Positions 1-13,900 are shown, counted from the stretch's first letter. The stretch is DNA of 64,000 bases from Distichodus sexfasciatus (GCA_032718565.1 JAVGVS010000760.1:47872-111871); one strand, 5' to 3'. Numbers and translations: made by a program. The notes: generated by a model from the sequence alone, not told the origin.

Positions 1-309
1 ACGGCTCATAAATCCAGTATCTCAAATCATTATAATATATATTTTCAATCATTATCATCAACATTAAATGTTAAAAAGGTGTAAAATATGTCATGTAATA
101 TAATAAATATTGTATATATGAAAATTTAGCCTTTAAAACTAAACAATCAAAACAAATGCCTTTATTCCACAAGAAACATAACAGCACAGTCGTAGTGCCC
201 CTTGTGGCCAAAATAGGGAATGACAGCCATCATATATTTTTATACTTTATCTAGCGATCAATTGTGATTCATTTCTGTAATTAACATAATTTATTCAATC
301 GATTCCCAG

Positions 310-835
310 CACTCCTAGTGAATATTATCGCGGCTATTAACGCAAATTCAGCCAATCCCTGCGAATTCATTGCTAGCGTGCACTTTTGACCAATTTTCGC
401 AACTTTTCTGCAATTTTTGACCAGTCATTGTCGTTTCCCACAAAACGTTGATCCATACGTCACTTCCCTTGTTATGTTTAGAAGACGCAGAAAACCTTTG
501 ATAAAAACGCCTCACATTTACCTTCAAAAAGAACTAAATGATTAATGGTTAATAAAAATAAAAGTGGCTTTGTTCCCTTCATTTAAATTAACTGTTTAAG
601 AATCATTATAAAGGGGGACAAAATCCCTTCATTTTAATTCAGTGTTAATGAATCATAAACTTGGACAAAATTCGACATTTTTCCGCAACTTTGACTTTCT
701 CCTGCAACTTTATTGTAACAAAACGCCTAAAAACACCAACTTTCATCACAATTTTATAGAACAGCTCCCGCAAAATCAGTCATTTTAGGCCACAACAATC
801 TCAAAAAGACCGCGAAATCCTGGAGAGACTAACAT
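310..835 (-). repeat. unclassified dispersed repeat, copy A
   Basis: It is the reverse complement of 22225-22665, with shared stretches such as CATTATAAAGGGGGACAAA, AACATAACAAGG in the opposite sense, and the CCAGGATTTCGCGG-like end. A short related piece is at 47850-47930. It is probably a non-autonomous DNA transposon. Confidence 0.7.
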
Positions 836-1484
836 CTGCTGCCAAAACGTCTTGTGCTCAAACAAAAACTCCTTGTACTTACACAAAATTTTCATTCTTT
901 ATTTGTTACATGCATAATTATACGTATATTACAATATGCAGTGAAATGTATTCTTTAAGTTTTAAATCTTTTATTAAGTAAAATATTATCAACATCCAAT
1001 TTTCCCCAAAATTCAAAATTTAAATAAAAAAAATCTTAAACAAAACCTTAGCTGCTCCAACATAAACCCCTTTAACATGAAACGTTGTGCAGGTTAACGT
1101 TAAACTAATTTTGCTTACGTTTCAAAGCATTCTTGTAAAGGCTTCATTTAGATCTCATCTGCTCAGGTCTTGCTTTAGAACAGCGCGAGTGTAATTAGTA
1201 AATGCTTGCGCGAGGTTATCTTTCAGCAGAACAGGAACTGGAGATAAACGCATGTGTTGTGTCGTTCGAAACCAGACGAGCTGCGTTTCCTCTTCTGGTC
1301 TCACATCAAAGTGGCGTATGCTTTCATCCTGCATCTTACACACAGGATCAAAGACTACACAGACTTTCTCCTCTAAAGGGTCGTTCGGTGAATGCGTTCC
1401 TGATGTAGGAAGTTGCCAAGTAGGAATAATTCATTACAGTGCTTAGAGTAAAATGTTCAGGTGTTTACTTGAATATTTAAAACA

Positions 1485-2600
1485 CTGAAAACATCTCATG
1501 CTCATGTAAAAGCAAACCTTGTTTATGGGAAAAATATTGTGTATTCCTGCAAAACATAGTGTTCTTACATGAAAATATCTCACTGTCACGCAAGAACATC
1601 TTGCGTTTAGAGCTGCAACAACATCGATTAAATCGATTAAAAACGATTATTAAAATAGTTGTCAACTAATTTATTAATCGATTAGTTGGGTCTACGTTAT
1701 TATACACATAAGTACAGCGGCTAACCCCTAATGTGGGGGCAGTAAGCTAACCAAAGCCACAGTGGCAGTAAGGCAGCATTAAGCTGGACGCCAACTGTCA
1801 TAAAGGAAGAGTAAGAAGGAGACGAGAACCAGAGCCGTGTCTGACCGTCAAAAAACTCAAGTAATTGCGTAAAAACGCATGAATGTTTTTTTTTGTGATG
1901 TAAACACGTGAGCTGTTTGTTAGCGCACGACTCTCTCAGGGAAGTCCTTCACTAAAGCGTTCCAGTTCAGTCAAATCTTCCCATTTATTCCAGACAAAAC
2001 TCAATTTAGCAGATAATTAACAACAACCAGCGTTCTACACACAATACAGACATTTACTTGATATTTATTCCGACGCGTGTCCACCGCGTTATAGTGACGC
2101 AACTCACATGTGGAACGCCATCTTGCACAAAAATGTAGTTCTCTCCCAGAAAAAAATGAGTCAAAAATTAGTTACAGGCTAAAATGAGTCCAAATTGGCT
2201 AAAAGGCCAAAACTTCAATATTTCTTCATTTTCAATTAATCAGAAAATATTTTCTTTTCCATTTTATAATGTTAGAGTGTAAAAAGTAAATCTTGAAAAA
2301 TAAAAACAGGCAGTTTGGTTCATTAAAAAATGCTGGAAATGAAAGTGTTTTTTTCTTTTTACCTGATTAATAATCGATTAATCGAAAAAATAATTGCCAG
2401 ATTCATCGATTAACAAAATAATCGTTATTTGCAGCCCTACTTCTGTTCATACGAAAAGTCATCATGTGTACAAAAAAAGATTTTCTAAAAACATGCTCAC
2501 ACAAAAAACATCTAGTGCTCGTGCAAAAACGTCTTGTGCTCATACGAAAACTCCTCATACAAAAGCGTTTTCGTGCTCTGCTCTAAACATAATATGTATG
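1485..2600. repeat. minisatellite of about 25-30 bp (CTTGTGCTC...AAAAAC), split by a hAT-type insertion
   Basis: Degenerate units pair a run like AAAACATCT with TGTGCTCATG, seen at 1485-1605 and again at 2445-2590. A weaker piece is at 835-880. The break between the two halves is exactly the element at 1608-2439. Confidence 0.65.
1608..2439. mobile_element. hAT-type non-autonomous DNA transposon
   Basis: The ends are inverted repeats: TAGAGCTGCAAC at the left and the reverse of TAGGGCTGCAAAT at the right, both followed by ATCGATTAA-rich subterminal sequence. Flanking 8-bp direct repeats, CTTGCGTT (600-607) and CTTCTGTT (440-447 of the 2.4 kb line, i.e. 2440-2447), match at 6 of 8. An 8-bp target duplication is typical of hAT. 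There is no transposase ORF. The interior is related to 54120-54545. Confidence 0.8.
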
Positions 2601-3047
2601 GCTGTAATTTGGCATGAGAGAGATTTGTAACTACTTGAATGAAGTTAACTTTTGGCTAAAAAAAAATTACTTAAAAGTTAAAAACAAAAGATAAACACAC
2701 AAAAACAACTTGTGCTCAAGTGAATAAGTCTTGAAAAAGGGGGAAAAAGAAGAAAAAAAAGGAAAAGGGCAAAAAAGGGAAAAAAGAAAAAAAGGGAAAA
2801 AGAAGAAAGAGAATAAATCTTGGGCGCTTCACTATGTTTCTTTAGGTATTTTAATGTGCATTCTTTCTATAGTAACATTTACAGTACAAACCCTGTCAGT
2901 GAACTGTGCAAAAAAGTATTAATCGTTAATTAATTGTAATCAAGGTGAAATGTTTAATTAATCGTGATATTGCCCAGCATTACTTTTGCATGAGTATAGC
3001 GTATGTGTACTTTTACCACCTCTGCTTTTTACCTCTCTGTCCTACTG

Positions 3048-3705
3048 TATATGTGACTCTCCACGGCAAAACCAGTCGCTTGTCGCAAATTTTCAAAATT
3101 GAGTTATTGTGTTTTCATGAAAGGGCATAAATCAAGCTTCAAAACGATACCTATATGGAATGAATGGGACGACATATGACTGAGATATCAACATTCAAAG
3201 GAGTCGGGTTTCTCCTGTCACGCCAAGTGAGAAACGGAGAAATCTGCCTTTGAAGTTGACTACCGCCGTAGCACTCACAGACGCTTGGTGCAGTCGCGGC
3301 TACGTTTGTATTTACGCTAGCCTACGCTGCATTCACAGCCACACGGATAGCCTACCTGCGTTAGGTTAACTGAACTCGGGAGACGGAGATGGATTCCGGA
3401 GAAATATCTTCACGCTAGTCAACCAGTGGATTTACCGTAAACATTGAAGTAGAGCGGTCAAAACAGAAACTTTTAACATTCTGCTGGAATTTAATTCCTC
3501 AGCTCAAGAAAGTCACGTTTTTAGGATGGAAAAGGTAAGTTTTTCAGCGAAATTTATTCACAACAGTACAGTATAGACCTTCCACTGTTTCAAAACACTA
3601 AAAACAAAAAATCCAACATTTTACCCCACGCAACATAAACGCTCATTTTTCTCGGAAACCTCCGTTGAGACAAGCGACTGGTTTTGCCATGGAGGGTCAC
3701 ATATA
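3048..3705. mobile_element. TIR element with TATATGTGAC termini, copy 1
   Basis: The left end (TATATGTGACTCTCCACGG) and the reverse complement of the right end (TATATGTGACCCTCCATGG) continue together through GCAAAACCAGTCGCTTGTC, giving a TIR of about 37 bp with two or three mismatches. There is no coding capacity. The flanking TATA may be the target duplication. The superfamily is uncertain. Confidence 0.8.
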
Positions 3706-3783
3706 ATCAAGAAAACAATCCTATTGGTCTCTTTCAAATGTATTGTTACCACACAATTTTTCACAAATGAATGTAAAACGTAC

Positions 3784-4963
3784 CTCACAGAGAAGCCCTT
3801 CTCGTTCCCGTCGGTTGCTGCAGAGGGAGGAGGATCTTCCGCATCCGTGGGGTTGGAGTGAGATCCAGATGAAGGGTTACCCAGAGGAAGGGACTGCATG
3901 GAACGCATCAGGGCGTGGGACACCTGGTTGCTGAAGGACAGGATGATATTGAGGCTCTCCCCATCCAGACCCAAATTCTGGTTTGGGGCGTCGGTAGCAG
4001 GAGAGGCGTTCAACGGCAAACTTCGGGTCCTCAAACTTGCCGAGTGACCGCTTTGGAGCTCGGACGGAGCAGATGTTTGGGAATCTTTCGAGCTGCTCGA
4101 CCTTCTGGGGAAGTGACTGGAAGACGGCGACTCGTTCGGAGGGTCGCTTTCCCCTTTGTCCTCAGCAACGCTTGGAATCTCTTCCGGACGACTTGAGGTG
4201 TCTTCAGAGGTGTTTTCGACCTCAGTTGATTCGCGGGTTTTTGGGATAGCTTCCGCCGGTTCAGGGGTTGCTTTACGGTCGTCCTCGGAAGGCTGTTCAG
4301 TGGTGGTTTCTTTGTCGGATTCTGTATTGGCTGGTGAAGAAGAAGGAGCGTCAACCTCTTGAGCATCTGACACGGCAGTTCCAAATCTCCTGGTGACGGT
4401 CACTTCCGAAGGTTGGGTTTTCTCAACGCTTGCTTGAGTTTTTTCCACTGGTGGGATCGACGAGGACGAAGGAAGTCTTCTGCCGGTTTTTTCTGCTCCG
4501 TCGTTGTTGGAAAAGGTCTCAAAGGAGCTGATCTTTTGCCGGATCGATAGATTTGCTGACTGAGTGCCTCTCAGACTAACTCCAAAGGAACGTCCGGCTT
4601 CGTGGCTCCGACGATCTGGGTTTTTAAAAGCTTCAGCTGGCGACTTCCCCGATTTTAAGCTCCGGAGGCTTTGGCGAATCCAGGCCGGCTTTGCGGCCAC
4701 CGGGGGCCCCTGTTTAACGCCAGAAGCTTCCTCCGGTTTTGGGTTTGAAGCAGTATCGGTGGGTTCAGATTCCGTACCGTTAATCTCGGTATTCCCGTTG
4801 TGGTCGCTCATGATTTTAGGAAGGTTGCCGTGCTTGTTCGGGGAGTCACCTAGTTTTATCCAGGGGTCAATCTGCTGATTGGGGGTCAGTTCTACGCGAC
4901 CCTGACGACTTAGGCCGGCTCTCTTTGCTGAAGTGTGCACAACAGGGTTGGGAGTCTCCAAGT
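3784..4963 (-). CDS. il16: il16 exon 17, large central exon
   Basis: About 393 codons. In order: VELTPNQQIDPWIKLGDSP; LPKIMSDHNGN (human PIMSENHGH); KQGPPVAAKPAWIRQSLRSL (human KGPPVAPKPAWFRQSLKGL), a likely SH3-type proline motif; SIRQKISSFETF; a long serine/glutamate-rich stretch; SLNIILSFSNQVSHALMRSM (human ISSQVSSAVMKSL); and GFSV at the donor GTACGT, leaving AG. The next exon is not in the window. Confidence 0.95.
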
Positions 4964-7900
4964 CTGAAACACAGTAGCTCGGTCAGCAACTACTCAAGAA
5001 ATTACTGCACAAACCTCAGAGGACTGCGTCTAGCAGAAATCTACTTGTGCACCTTAAAAAAATGTAAACATTGTGGAAAAGGTCAAATGCTTTTCATGAT
5101 TAGATTCAAAGGCGTAACCTCCCATGTATCATTTCAAGCCTTTTTAAAATGTTGATGATTATGGCTGACAGTTCCTAAAATCCAGGGCTGGAATGCATAA
5201 AACTTCTTAAGAATCATCCTATATTTTGACTTAAGAGTTAAAATATTTTTTAGCTAAAAATAGGACCAAAGAGCGTTGTGTAAAGATGCTAAAGTCTAGT
5301 CCACACGGACGTCTGAAGGTGTTTTTCTGGCGTTCGTGGTGTCAGATGTGGGCGGACTAAACGTCCACCGTTTTCCTGCTCATTGCAGTGAATCAGAGCG
5401 TCCACATGCACGTTTGTGATTTGCGTTCGGTTGGCTGCGCGTTTGGATGGTGTAAAATGAACGCTGCATGCAACATTATCCTTGCGCAAATTTCTGCCGA
5501 AATCCAGACGAACGCAAAGAAAACGTCACTATTGTGTTCACCTGGCATTCGATTGACGTCCTGGAGGACCAAATATATCCCATGATACTTTAATATTCCT
5601 GTTATGCGCTTCAGTGGGTGATGTAAAACCAACTGTGCAGCATAAAGACTGTCCTGCATGTGGCACAAGACTTGGCTTTTGTCATGACCCCCCTGGACTC
5701 TGGCCACGCCTGCCCACTGGACTTTGGTTATGCGGCCAGCAGATGCCACCATTTTGCTTTGTTTGGTGTTTTGAGTTTAGTCCTGTGCTCCCTGTCTGTC
5801 AAAGTCCTTGTCCCACCTTCCTATTGTGTCTGACTGGTTGATCACGGTGTATTAGTCTCCGCACCTGGCTCTTGTTTATTTCAGTCCAGGCTCCTGTTTC
5901 TATTGGTTCTCCCTTCATTGTTTAATTCTGATTATTTTCTGTGTTATTTTCTGAGTGGTTTTCCCTCGCCTAATTTTCCTGCTCATTGTTTCCATCCCCT
6001 TTACAAGCTCAGCTTTCCCAGTGTCTCTTGTCGGTCCACCCTCACACTACCCTCCATGTATTTTCTGAAAAGTTACCACGAAGAGTTTTGTTTGTGGCCC
6101 TCATGCCGGTTTTTGTTTAAGTTTTGAACGCTGGAAATAAATATAGCTTGCACTTGACCTCGCCTCATGTCATGCCAACTCTACTTGTGACAACTTTATT
6201 TATTACTCATAACTTTTTTTAATTTTTAAAACAGAGACAAGATAAACTCCCATTCCATGTTACGTCATTACGCCAAACCAACTGTGCAGCACGGAGACTA
6301 ACTACTAACTTTTTTTTCCTCTTTTATATTTGTGTATATATATAAAATATTTTTTTACTTTTATATGTCAGCTCACAGGTAAACACTTTGGACAGTCTGA
6401 TTACTGCCCCCACAGGTAAACACACGAAATTACAAACTGGGCTGTAGGTTGGTGTTAAACAGCGTCAAATGAATGCCAATGTAACGCCTCACTGAAGTCA
6501 ATCGAGTGCAGCTACAAAACACAATAAAAACACGTAGGGCGTTCAGAGTGCGTTCATTAATCCAAGATTCGAATGTCCCTTGTGGATAGGGCCTTAAAGT
6601 TGTCTGAAGACACACCTCTTCAAAGAGTATCTAGGCGATTAATTTACCGCTTATATTTACTGTATACGTTGTTTTTCCCTCAAAAAATCACTAACGTTTG
6701 TTTGTCTGAGACTTTTTTTGTTAAAGCATATCATTTAGTCGGTGGAAACTTAAAATGACAGTTTGGAATCATGTTTTGTTCTAGTGTCTTTCAAAACTTT
6801 TAAACTGAACTTGTGTAAACACAATAAAAAAATAAACATTAAAAAATATGCGTTTATAAAATACCCGCATACATGTAATCAGGCCCTAAAACGGCCCAGA
6901 AATCTGGTTTGTCAAATTATTGGAATATATCATATGAACTGATATAATCGCACATATCAAAAAGTAGAAACCCCTAAATCAGGAAGCGGGAACGTCGTAA
7001 CCTCATCCGGAAACTGCAGTTGGTTACTTCAGTTTTTCTTTTATCTTGTTCTTTATTAGAACACTGGAAGTAGACGTACTGGTGCACCTCAAAGACTTTG
7101 AATATTGTTATCCGTTTTCATGATTTCATTCAAAAAGTTAAAGCTTAAAATATGTTATAGTCATTACACTTTAAGTAAAATATTTCCTTTTTCCGTTCAA
7201 CGGTGACGATTATGGCTTGTAAAAAGCATAATTCCAAAATCTCAAGTTTTTTGAATATTTCATTTCCAGTTTTAGTAAGTTGTTAGAGGTGTCGGCCAAA
7301 ATCCTTAACTATAAAACAAAAACGGCTTTAAATATTTTGATTTACATGCAAAGAATATCACATATATGACGGCTAAACCTTCCAATTTAATAAAAAAATT
7401 CATTACTTTCACCATATTACAAATTTTCAAGATGCATGACTTTTATATTTTATAAGTTTTAAAACGTATACATGTTCATAGACGTAGCATTAACTCATGA
7501 ATATGAACACCAAATAAAATCTTTTCAGCTTACCTCGGTTTTGCTTGTGTGTGTATTCCTCCTCCTCCGCAGCAGCAACAACGGGTTCAGTCGGTGTTGC
7601 TTTAGTTCCTTCTAAACGCTCGCCCGCTTCCTATCGTGCAAACAGGAAACGGTTGGTTGATCTTTCTTTGCAAGGTCTTTACAAAGGTGTAGAAACATAT
7701 CCGCTTGGTGTGGCATTGCGACATGCACCAAAGATGCAGACACACACACCAAAATATACAAATACACACTCCTCAAGTAACACAGGCCTCATGCTGGGCT
7801 GGTGAAACACATTTAGGCACCAAACAGAAATAAAATTAAGAACTAATTATAGATTTGGAGCAAATCATTTCTTGTGAATGTTGCATTTTATGCAACTTGG

Positions 7901-10900
7901 CAATTCACTGGGGTTCTCATGTAACAAAACAAAAGAGGCAGTGTTATAATCTCACATACGTTGTTAAACAGCAGCCTCGAGATCTTTCTCAAAGCTTTGT
8001 AGATACTGCAGAACAGCTAGAAGCATCAAGGAAGAAGGAAGACAGAAAGAGAGATTTGTTAGTGGAAGATTTTACTAAAATGGACAGGGGGAAATGACAT
8101 GTACAAGTGCGGTAGGTTTTAGCACCATGCATAGTTTCAGTTTTCAGTTTTCTTTATTTGCAAATGATCTGTGTATTTGTCCTTGGACATGATTGTCTTG
8201 AATTATATGCAGATTGTTCCTTCCCAGCATGTCAAATAATGCTAGGAAAATATGCGACGTAACATATCATAACCTTTACTGGAAAAGTGTGATCACAATT
8301 CATCCAAAGAATGAAAGCTTTATTGCACATTTCGCATAGCGTTCATGCTCAACGTGGAAAACAGTAACTGCAGTAAAAGGAAGAAGTCAAACCAATCACA
8401 TCCTCTCTCACTCCACTGCCTTTTACGGGCAACTCACACGTTTCGATTTGCAACATCCTCCTCTGTAGTGTGTTATTGTTCCGAAATGGAGAAATGCACC
8501 TCATACAAACTGCAGAAACGTTTCTGATCCATATCTCCTTAAATTAAAAATACGGCCTGGCGACTGAGGAAAGTATTGCAGTTGTTGAGCAAACGTTGGA
8601 CAAATTTGCACTGTCAATGTGTTGCAATGCTACAGAACCCTTAAAGAGACCAGTGAGAAAAGAACACGATTTTTACTCTGAGATGTTTCCATTTGCACGA
8701 GATGTTTTGCATGCTCAGTGCAATATTTAGATGCCGTGCAAAACATTTGACGCTCAAGCAAAAATATTTCTTATACAAAAATGCCTAGTGCTCACCTGAT
8801 ATTTTCCTATGTTCACACAAAAACATTGTTCACATGCAAAAATATTGCATACTTAAGTGGAAAAATCTTGTGCTCATGCTTAAACATAGTGTGCATGCAA
8901 AAAACATTGCATGCTCATGCATAAACATAGTGTGCACACAAAAAACATTGCATGCTCATGCATAAACATAGTGTGCATGCAAAAACATACAATGCTCATG
9001 CATAAACATAGTGTGCATAATCAAAATTATCTGATGCCCACTTCAAAACATCTTGTGCTCTCATGAAAGCTCTTGCGTGCTTACATGAAAACATTGTGTG
9101 CCCATGTGAACACATCATTTTTGTGCCCACACCATTTTAAAGTCCATTTAGCAACAACACACTACTACAACTCAAAGTGCGAGTTTCACCTGGCAGCTGC
9201 TTTGGCTAGACGTTAGCTCCTCCTCTCTGACCGGTGAACCCCGATTGGAACCACTCGAATCCGTGAGCACCTCCTCCCCGGGGACACCCTGTCGCCTGCA
9301 GTACCTTCTCGGGAGGGACCGGGGCCTGGCATTAAAGCCCCTCGACCTCCCGGTGCCCCCCTCTGGCACCCGCTGAACCCCAATGTCACCCTGAGAGCTG
9401 TAGGGGACGCGGTATCGGTCATCTGGGTACGAGGTCGCCGTCTGTTTGTCAGCAGGCAGAGTCTCAGATTTGGTGGTTAGGGAGACGTCCATGCTGTGCA
9501 CCCGGGTGACGTGTTCGGGGCGGTGGCAGCAGCAGGGCGGGGCGCTGGGACTGTTTTGTGCCCGGCGAGGGCTGTAGGTGCCCTCGCTGCAGGAACGGGT
9601 CATGGGTTTTTGGGTTCTTCTGCAGGTCAGGTGGCTCTGGCTTCTGTCCAGGCAGCGTTCACACTTCTGCCTGCTGTGGGAACATGGGTCCAAGCGTCTC
9701 ACACCTGAGATGAGAGTTTTAATCAGACTTTAAAACACTGCACTGCTGAAAGTGACCATTTCAGTGCCGGTTCCCAATTTGCCAGCAGTTCCAAACTGGG
9801 AATCGGCACCGAAACAGCCAATTTGGCACAGGTTTTAGGTTGGGAAATGATCAGTTGGTCAGTGGTTCCAATTGGGAATCTGCACTGAAACAGCCTGTTC
9901 TAGCTCCCATTTCTGCAACCACTGCAACGTTGAACAGAAATGGTGTTGATACAACCATCATATGTTGTTTATGTTGGTCATGTCTAGTACTGTCTAGTCT
10001 TTCTTTGCTGGCTTCCTGTGTACCAAACACCAGCATTTTTGGACTATTATCTGCTTTTGTCCTACGATTAGGAGTGTTAGTGAGTGTGTGTTGGCGCCTG
10101 CCCAGGGTTGGTCCCCGCTTTGCGCCCATAAGTTCTGGGGATAGGCTCCGTTCCTCTCAACGTCCCCAGTTGGGATTCAGCAGTTCGGATAATGAACGAA
10201 TGAAAGTGTGGATTCTGAGTTATGAGTGTTTCTTACCCTCCATACTCCAATGACTCTTATCTCTCTTCAGTTTGCTGTTCTCTACTGCCTGGGCAATGGC
10301 TTCATTCAACTGTTGCTCAGACACCTACACACACACACACACATAACATCACAGCACTATTGGTTTTACTTTAAATTAATTTCAGCAAACTTGTACCCGT
10401 GCTTTGCTTTTGCAACATTATTAGCATTAACGTATATGGTGATATTGGCTTCACAGTGCAGAGGATCGGAAGCAACGTATTTATAGCAAAACCAACATGA
10501 AAGGTAAACTAGAAAAGTTAGCCAAAAACTGGTGCATAACTGCTTCATATTTGCACCATTTGGGGAAAATGGTGGTGTACCAGTAATGATGTTTGCCCCG
10601 TGATCAGAAGGTTGCCGGTTCGAATCTCAGACCGGTAAAGTTACCACTGAGGAACCCGTGAGCAAGGTACAGTCCCCAAGCACTGCTCCTCGGACACTGC
10701 CCTTGTTAGCTGCCCACTGCTCCTTCACAGAAACTAGAAAAGTCCAAAACTCTTCCTGTATGTTCTCTGCAGCTGCTGGTTACCATCGAGACGCCAGACC
10801 TACTTTTGGGTCGGGGTGCCGACTGACGATGAGCTGAACCGGGCCCGGACCGCACTGACTCAGAACTGTGTACACATCATTGAGCGTCATGTTGCACACC

Positions 10901-13900
10901 ACCGTGTCGTTAATTTCCATGATCTCATCACCACATCTGAAATTCACATGCAGAGGGTGAGAAATGGAGTCATCAAACGTTTAAAAACATCATCTACGTG
11001 GTTATTATAAAGTCGTTAAAACTTAAATTTAGCCATTAAAGCTTCAATTCAACATGCATTGTGTTCATTTTAGCATGCATCGTGCATTATGTACTCAAAC
11101 ATAAACACACATCAGCTGCGTTAGCCGGTGTCATGGAATAATGGGGTTGCAGTGAAATACATGAAATCTGGAATAAACTGCATTTACAATGCAAATAATT
11201 CTTTTTTTATTTTGGACCTTCCCAAATATTTTCTGCATGGCCCCACTTTTAGATAACAATATTTTCGAGCCCCCCGCATCCCAACTCCGACACACACATG
11301 CACAACTCGTGCTTCCAAAAGTATTGCACTTTATTTTTTCATACAAAATTCATAAAACAGCAACTTATTGACAAATAAATAAGGACAAAGTGAAATGCAT
11401 CACGTCGCCCATTTCATGCACAAAAATGGCTCTAATACTTTAACTTAAATATTACAAAAAAGATCAAACAGAGGCCTCACCTCAAGCGACTGTCCATGTG
11501 TGCCACGGAGCCGGGCGAGAGTGTGTGAATGTAAATGCCAGGACAACCTTCGGAGGAAGGAATGCAGCAGAGGCCGATGCCCAGACCAACCCCAACCTCT
11601 ACAAACACAATGGAACCACCATCATCACGTCAGCGCATCAAACACGAGCTTCATGCCAGTTCCATACATTTATTTGTGGGTGGAGGTGATCTAGAGGTTA
11701 GGATGCTTGCCTCTCGACTAAGAGGTCGTGGGTTTGAATCCTACCTCCAGTACTACCATCATTGGGTCGCTAAGCAAACCCCTTAAGCCCAAGTTGATCC
11801 AGAGAAAGTGTCCCTGGAATTAGGAAAAGGGAAGTTGATGTAAATGTGTAAATGTAAACGTGTAGGAATAAATCACCACAATTTCAACAATCTACAAAAA
11901 TGGAAACTTTTTCTCAAAAATATAAATACATTTACGGCATTATAGCAGGTGCTCTCTTCCAGAGCGATTTCCATTTTTCTAATTACTGGAACAGTCTCCC
12001 TGAGAAAAACTTTGGCTTAAGGGTCTTGCTCAGGGACCCAGTGTATTGCTGTAGTGCTGGAGGTAGGATTTGAACCCACAACCTCTTGGTCCAGAAAGCA
12101 AGAATCCTATCCACTAGACCTCCCCCACCTCCACACAAATACAGAGTTAATAATAAATACGGACCCTTGTGCAGTGTGATCTCCATCATGACCCGGTCCT
12201 GGGGTTTGGCCGTGTTTCCGGGGCAGGCGAAGTGGTCCAGCTCGGCGCTGGTTCTGCTGATACCCGACGTGGAGCTCAGGGATCGGGAGCGGCTCAGCTG
12301 TGCCACGTGGCTCTGACTGCCCGAAAGAGCTCCCAAACGCAGACTCGTCCTCACCACCAGCGTCAGCAAGCCCTTCTTCACTTGCTTCACGAAGGAGCCA
12401 AAATGTACAGTACAGGGCGAAAGAGAGAGAGAGAGAGAGCGGGGTGTGAAGGGAGCGTTAATGGATGGAGAGATTTCTGCATTTTCAGTGTTGGTCAGCG
12501 CCGGTAGGCACATCGAAGTGAAGCACATGATTAGTGGAAGTGTTTGGGAATAAGCCAGAGTAAATTTTGTCAACAAAAAGTATGATTAGAAAATCTTTAA
12601 ATCTTCAATTTTTCTATCACAAAAACAAGCTACTTAAAACAAACTCACTTTAAATCTCTGTAAGGCTTCCTCGTGAGTGAGACCATGCAGGGATTCACCA
12701 TTTAACTCCAGAATCTCATCTCCTGTCACACACACACACACACACACATTAGTTCTTAGGGAAAAAGTAGACAATTTGGATTGCAATTTATTAGAACTCA
12801 TTTTAATACGACTAATGTAACATTCAGCCTTTCTTCAGTTTTGTGGATAAAAATATTTACTTCTTAATACCCGGCTTCTACTTTCATGCTATAATCAAGG
12901 GTGTAGGTTTGCTTTTGAAATTTTGGAAGGCATAAAAGTTCCCCCTTTTACTTGACAATATCAAACATCACAACTGTTTAACATAAATAATAGCAATGCT
13001 GTTTTTAAAAACCGACTTTATAAAATCCATTCTGAACACATTCTGAGAGTCAAATGCATGAAGTCCACGCTCTTAATGAACGAATAAAGAGCTTTAATGA
13101 GTTTTGTTCCAAACCTTCCTGCAGTCTTCCATCAGCCGCAGCCGCTCCGCCGGGGAAAATGGTTTTCACGTAGATGCCCATGGGGCCGTACATGCTGTCT
13201 CGACCTCCCACTATACTGAAGCCCAAACCCTGAAGAACACACGCAGAGCAAAAACTTTACAAAAAGCAAGACTGGCTGAGACTGTGTGTGTGTACCATGT
13301 ATTTATGCATCGTGGAGACCTTTTGGGGTCTTTTTGTCCTGAAATCACGATTACTGTTTTTTTGGGGCTTTGTGGGGACATTTGAGAGGTCCCCATGAGG
13401 AAAAATGACTTTATAAAAAATGTGCATGTTTTATTTGAGAAACTAAAAGGTTAGGGGTAGGGTTAGGATTAGCTGTAGAAGTGTGTGTGTGTGTGTGTGT
13501 CTGTGCACGTGTGTTTACCTTGCCAGGCGACTTCATTAAGACAATATTACAGATGATAAATGCCTGCACGGTGCTGCAGGAGTGCACCAAATGTGCTGAG
13601 CTCAGAGAGCGTGAGGGTCGAGCCACCACCTGCACACACACACACACACACACACAAAGAAGTAAGTAACTCAAACTGGACTCACATCTTAGTACAGATC
13701 TGAGAATGCAGGGAGGCACTGACATTTTACATTTGAAAGGGTTAATATATGCTATATATATGCTAAATTGATTACATATTACAACTTCCCTAACCTTTGC
13801 ACAAGGCTTAAGCTAAAGCTAAACGCTAAAATAACACTCCAAACGATAGACACTTTTTAGTGCGTTTTTAACCGTTTTTATTCCACTTGCAATTACATTT

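Larger units (their letters stand above)
1..3783. other. il16 3'-side intron, repeat-filled, no exon seen
   Basis: No PDZ-like or other coding exon was found on either strand. The stretch holds an inverted copy of an unclassified repeat (310-835), a minisatellite interrupted by a hAT-type element, an A/G-rich run at 2731-2820, a TE end near 2975 that resembles GGGCAATATCACGATTAAT-type hAT termini, and a TIR element at 3048-3705. Confidence 0.6.

Noticed and set aside
5393..5752. 119-codon minus-strand ORF in an il16 intron
   Set aside because: No similarity to IL16 and no splice context; chance frame in repeat-like DNA.
7855..8097. 80-codon ORF with EASRKKEDRKRDLLVEDFTK
   Set aside because: It resembles the charged tail of some TE accessory proteins, but there is no domain, splice support or second evidence.
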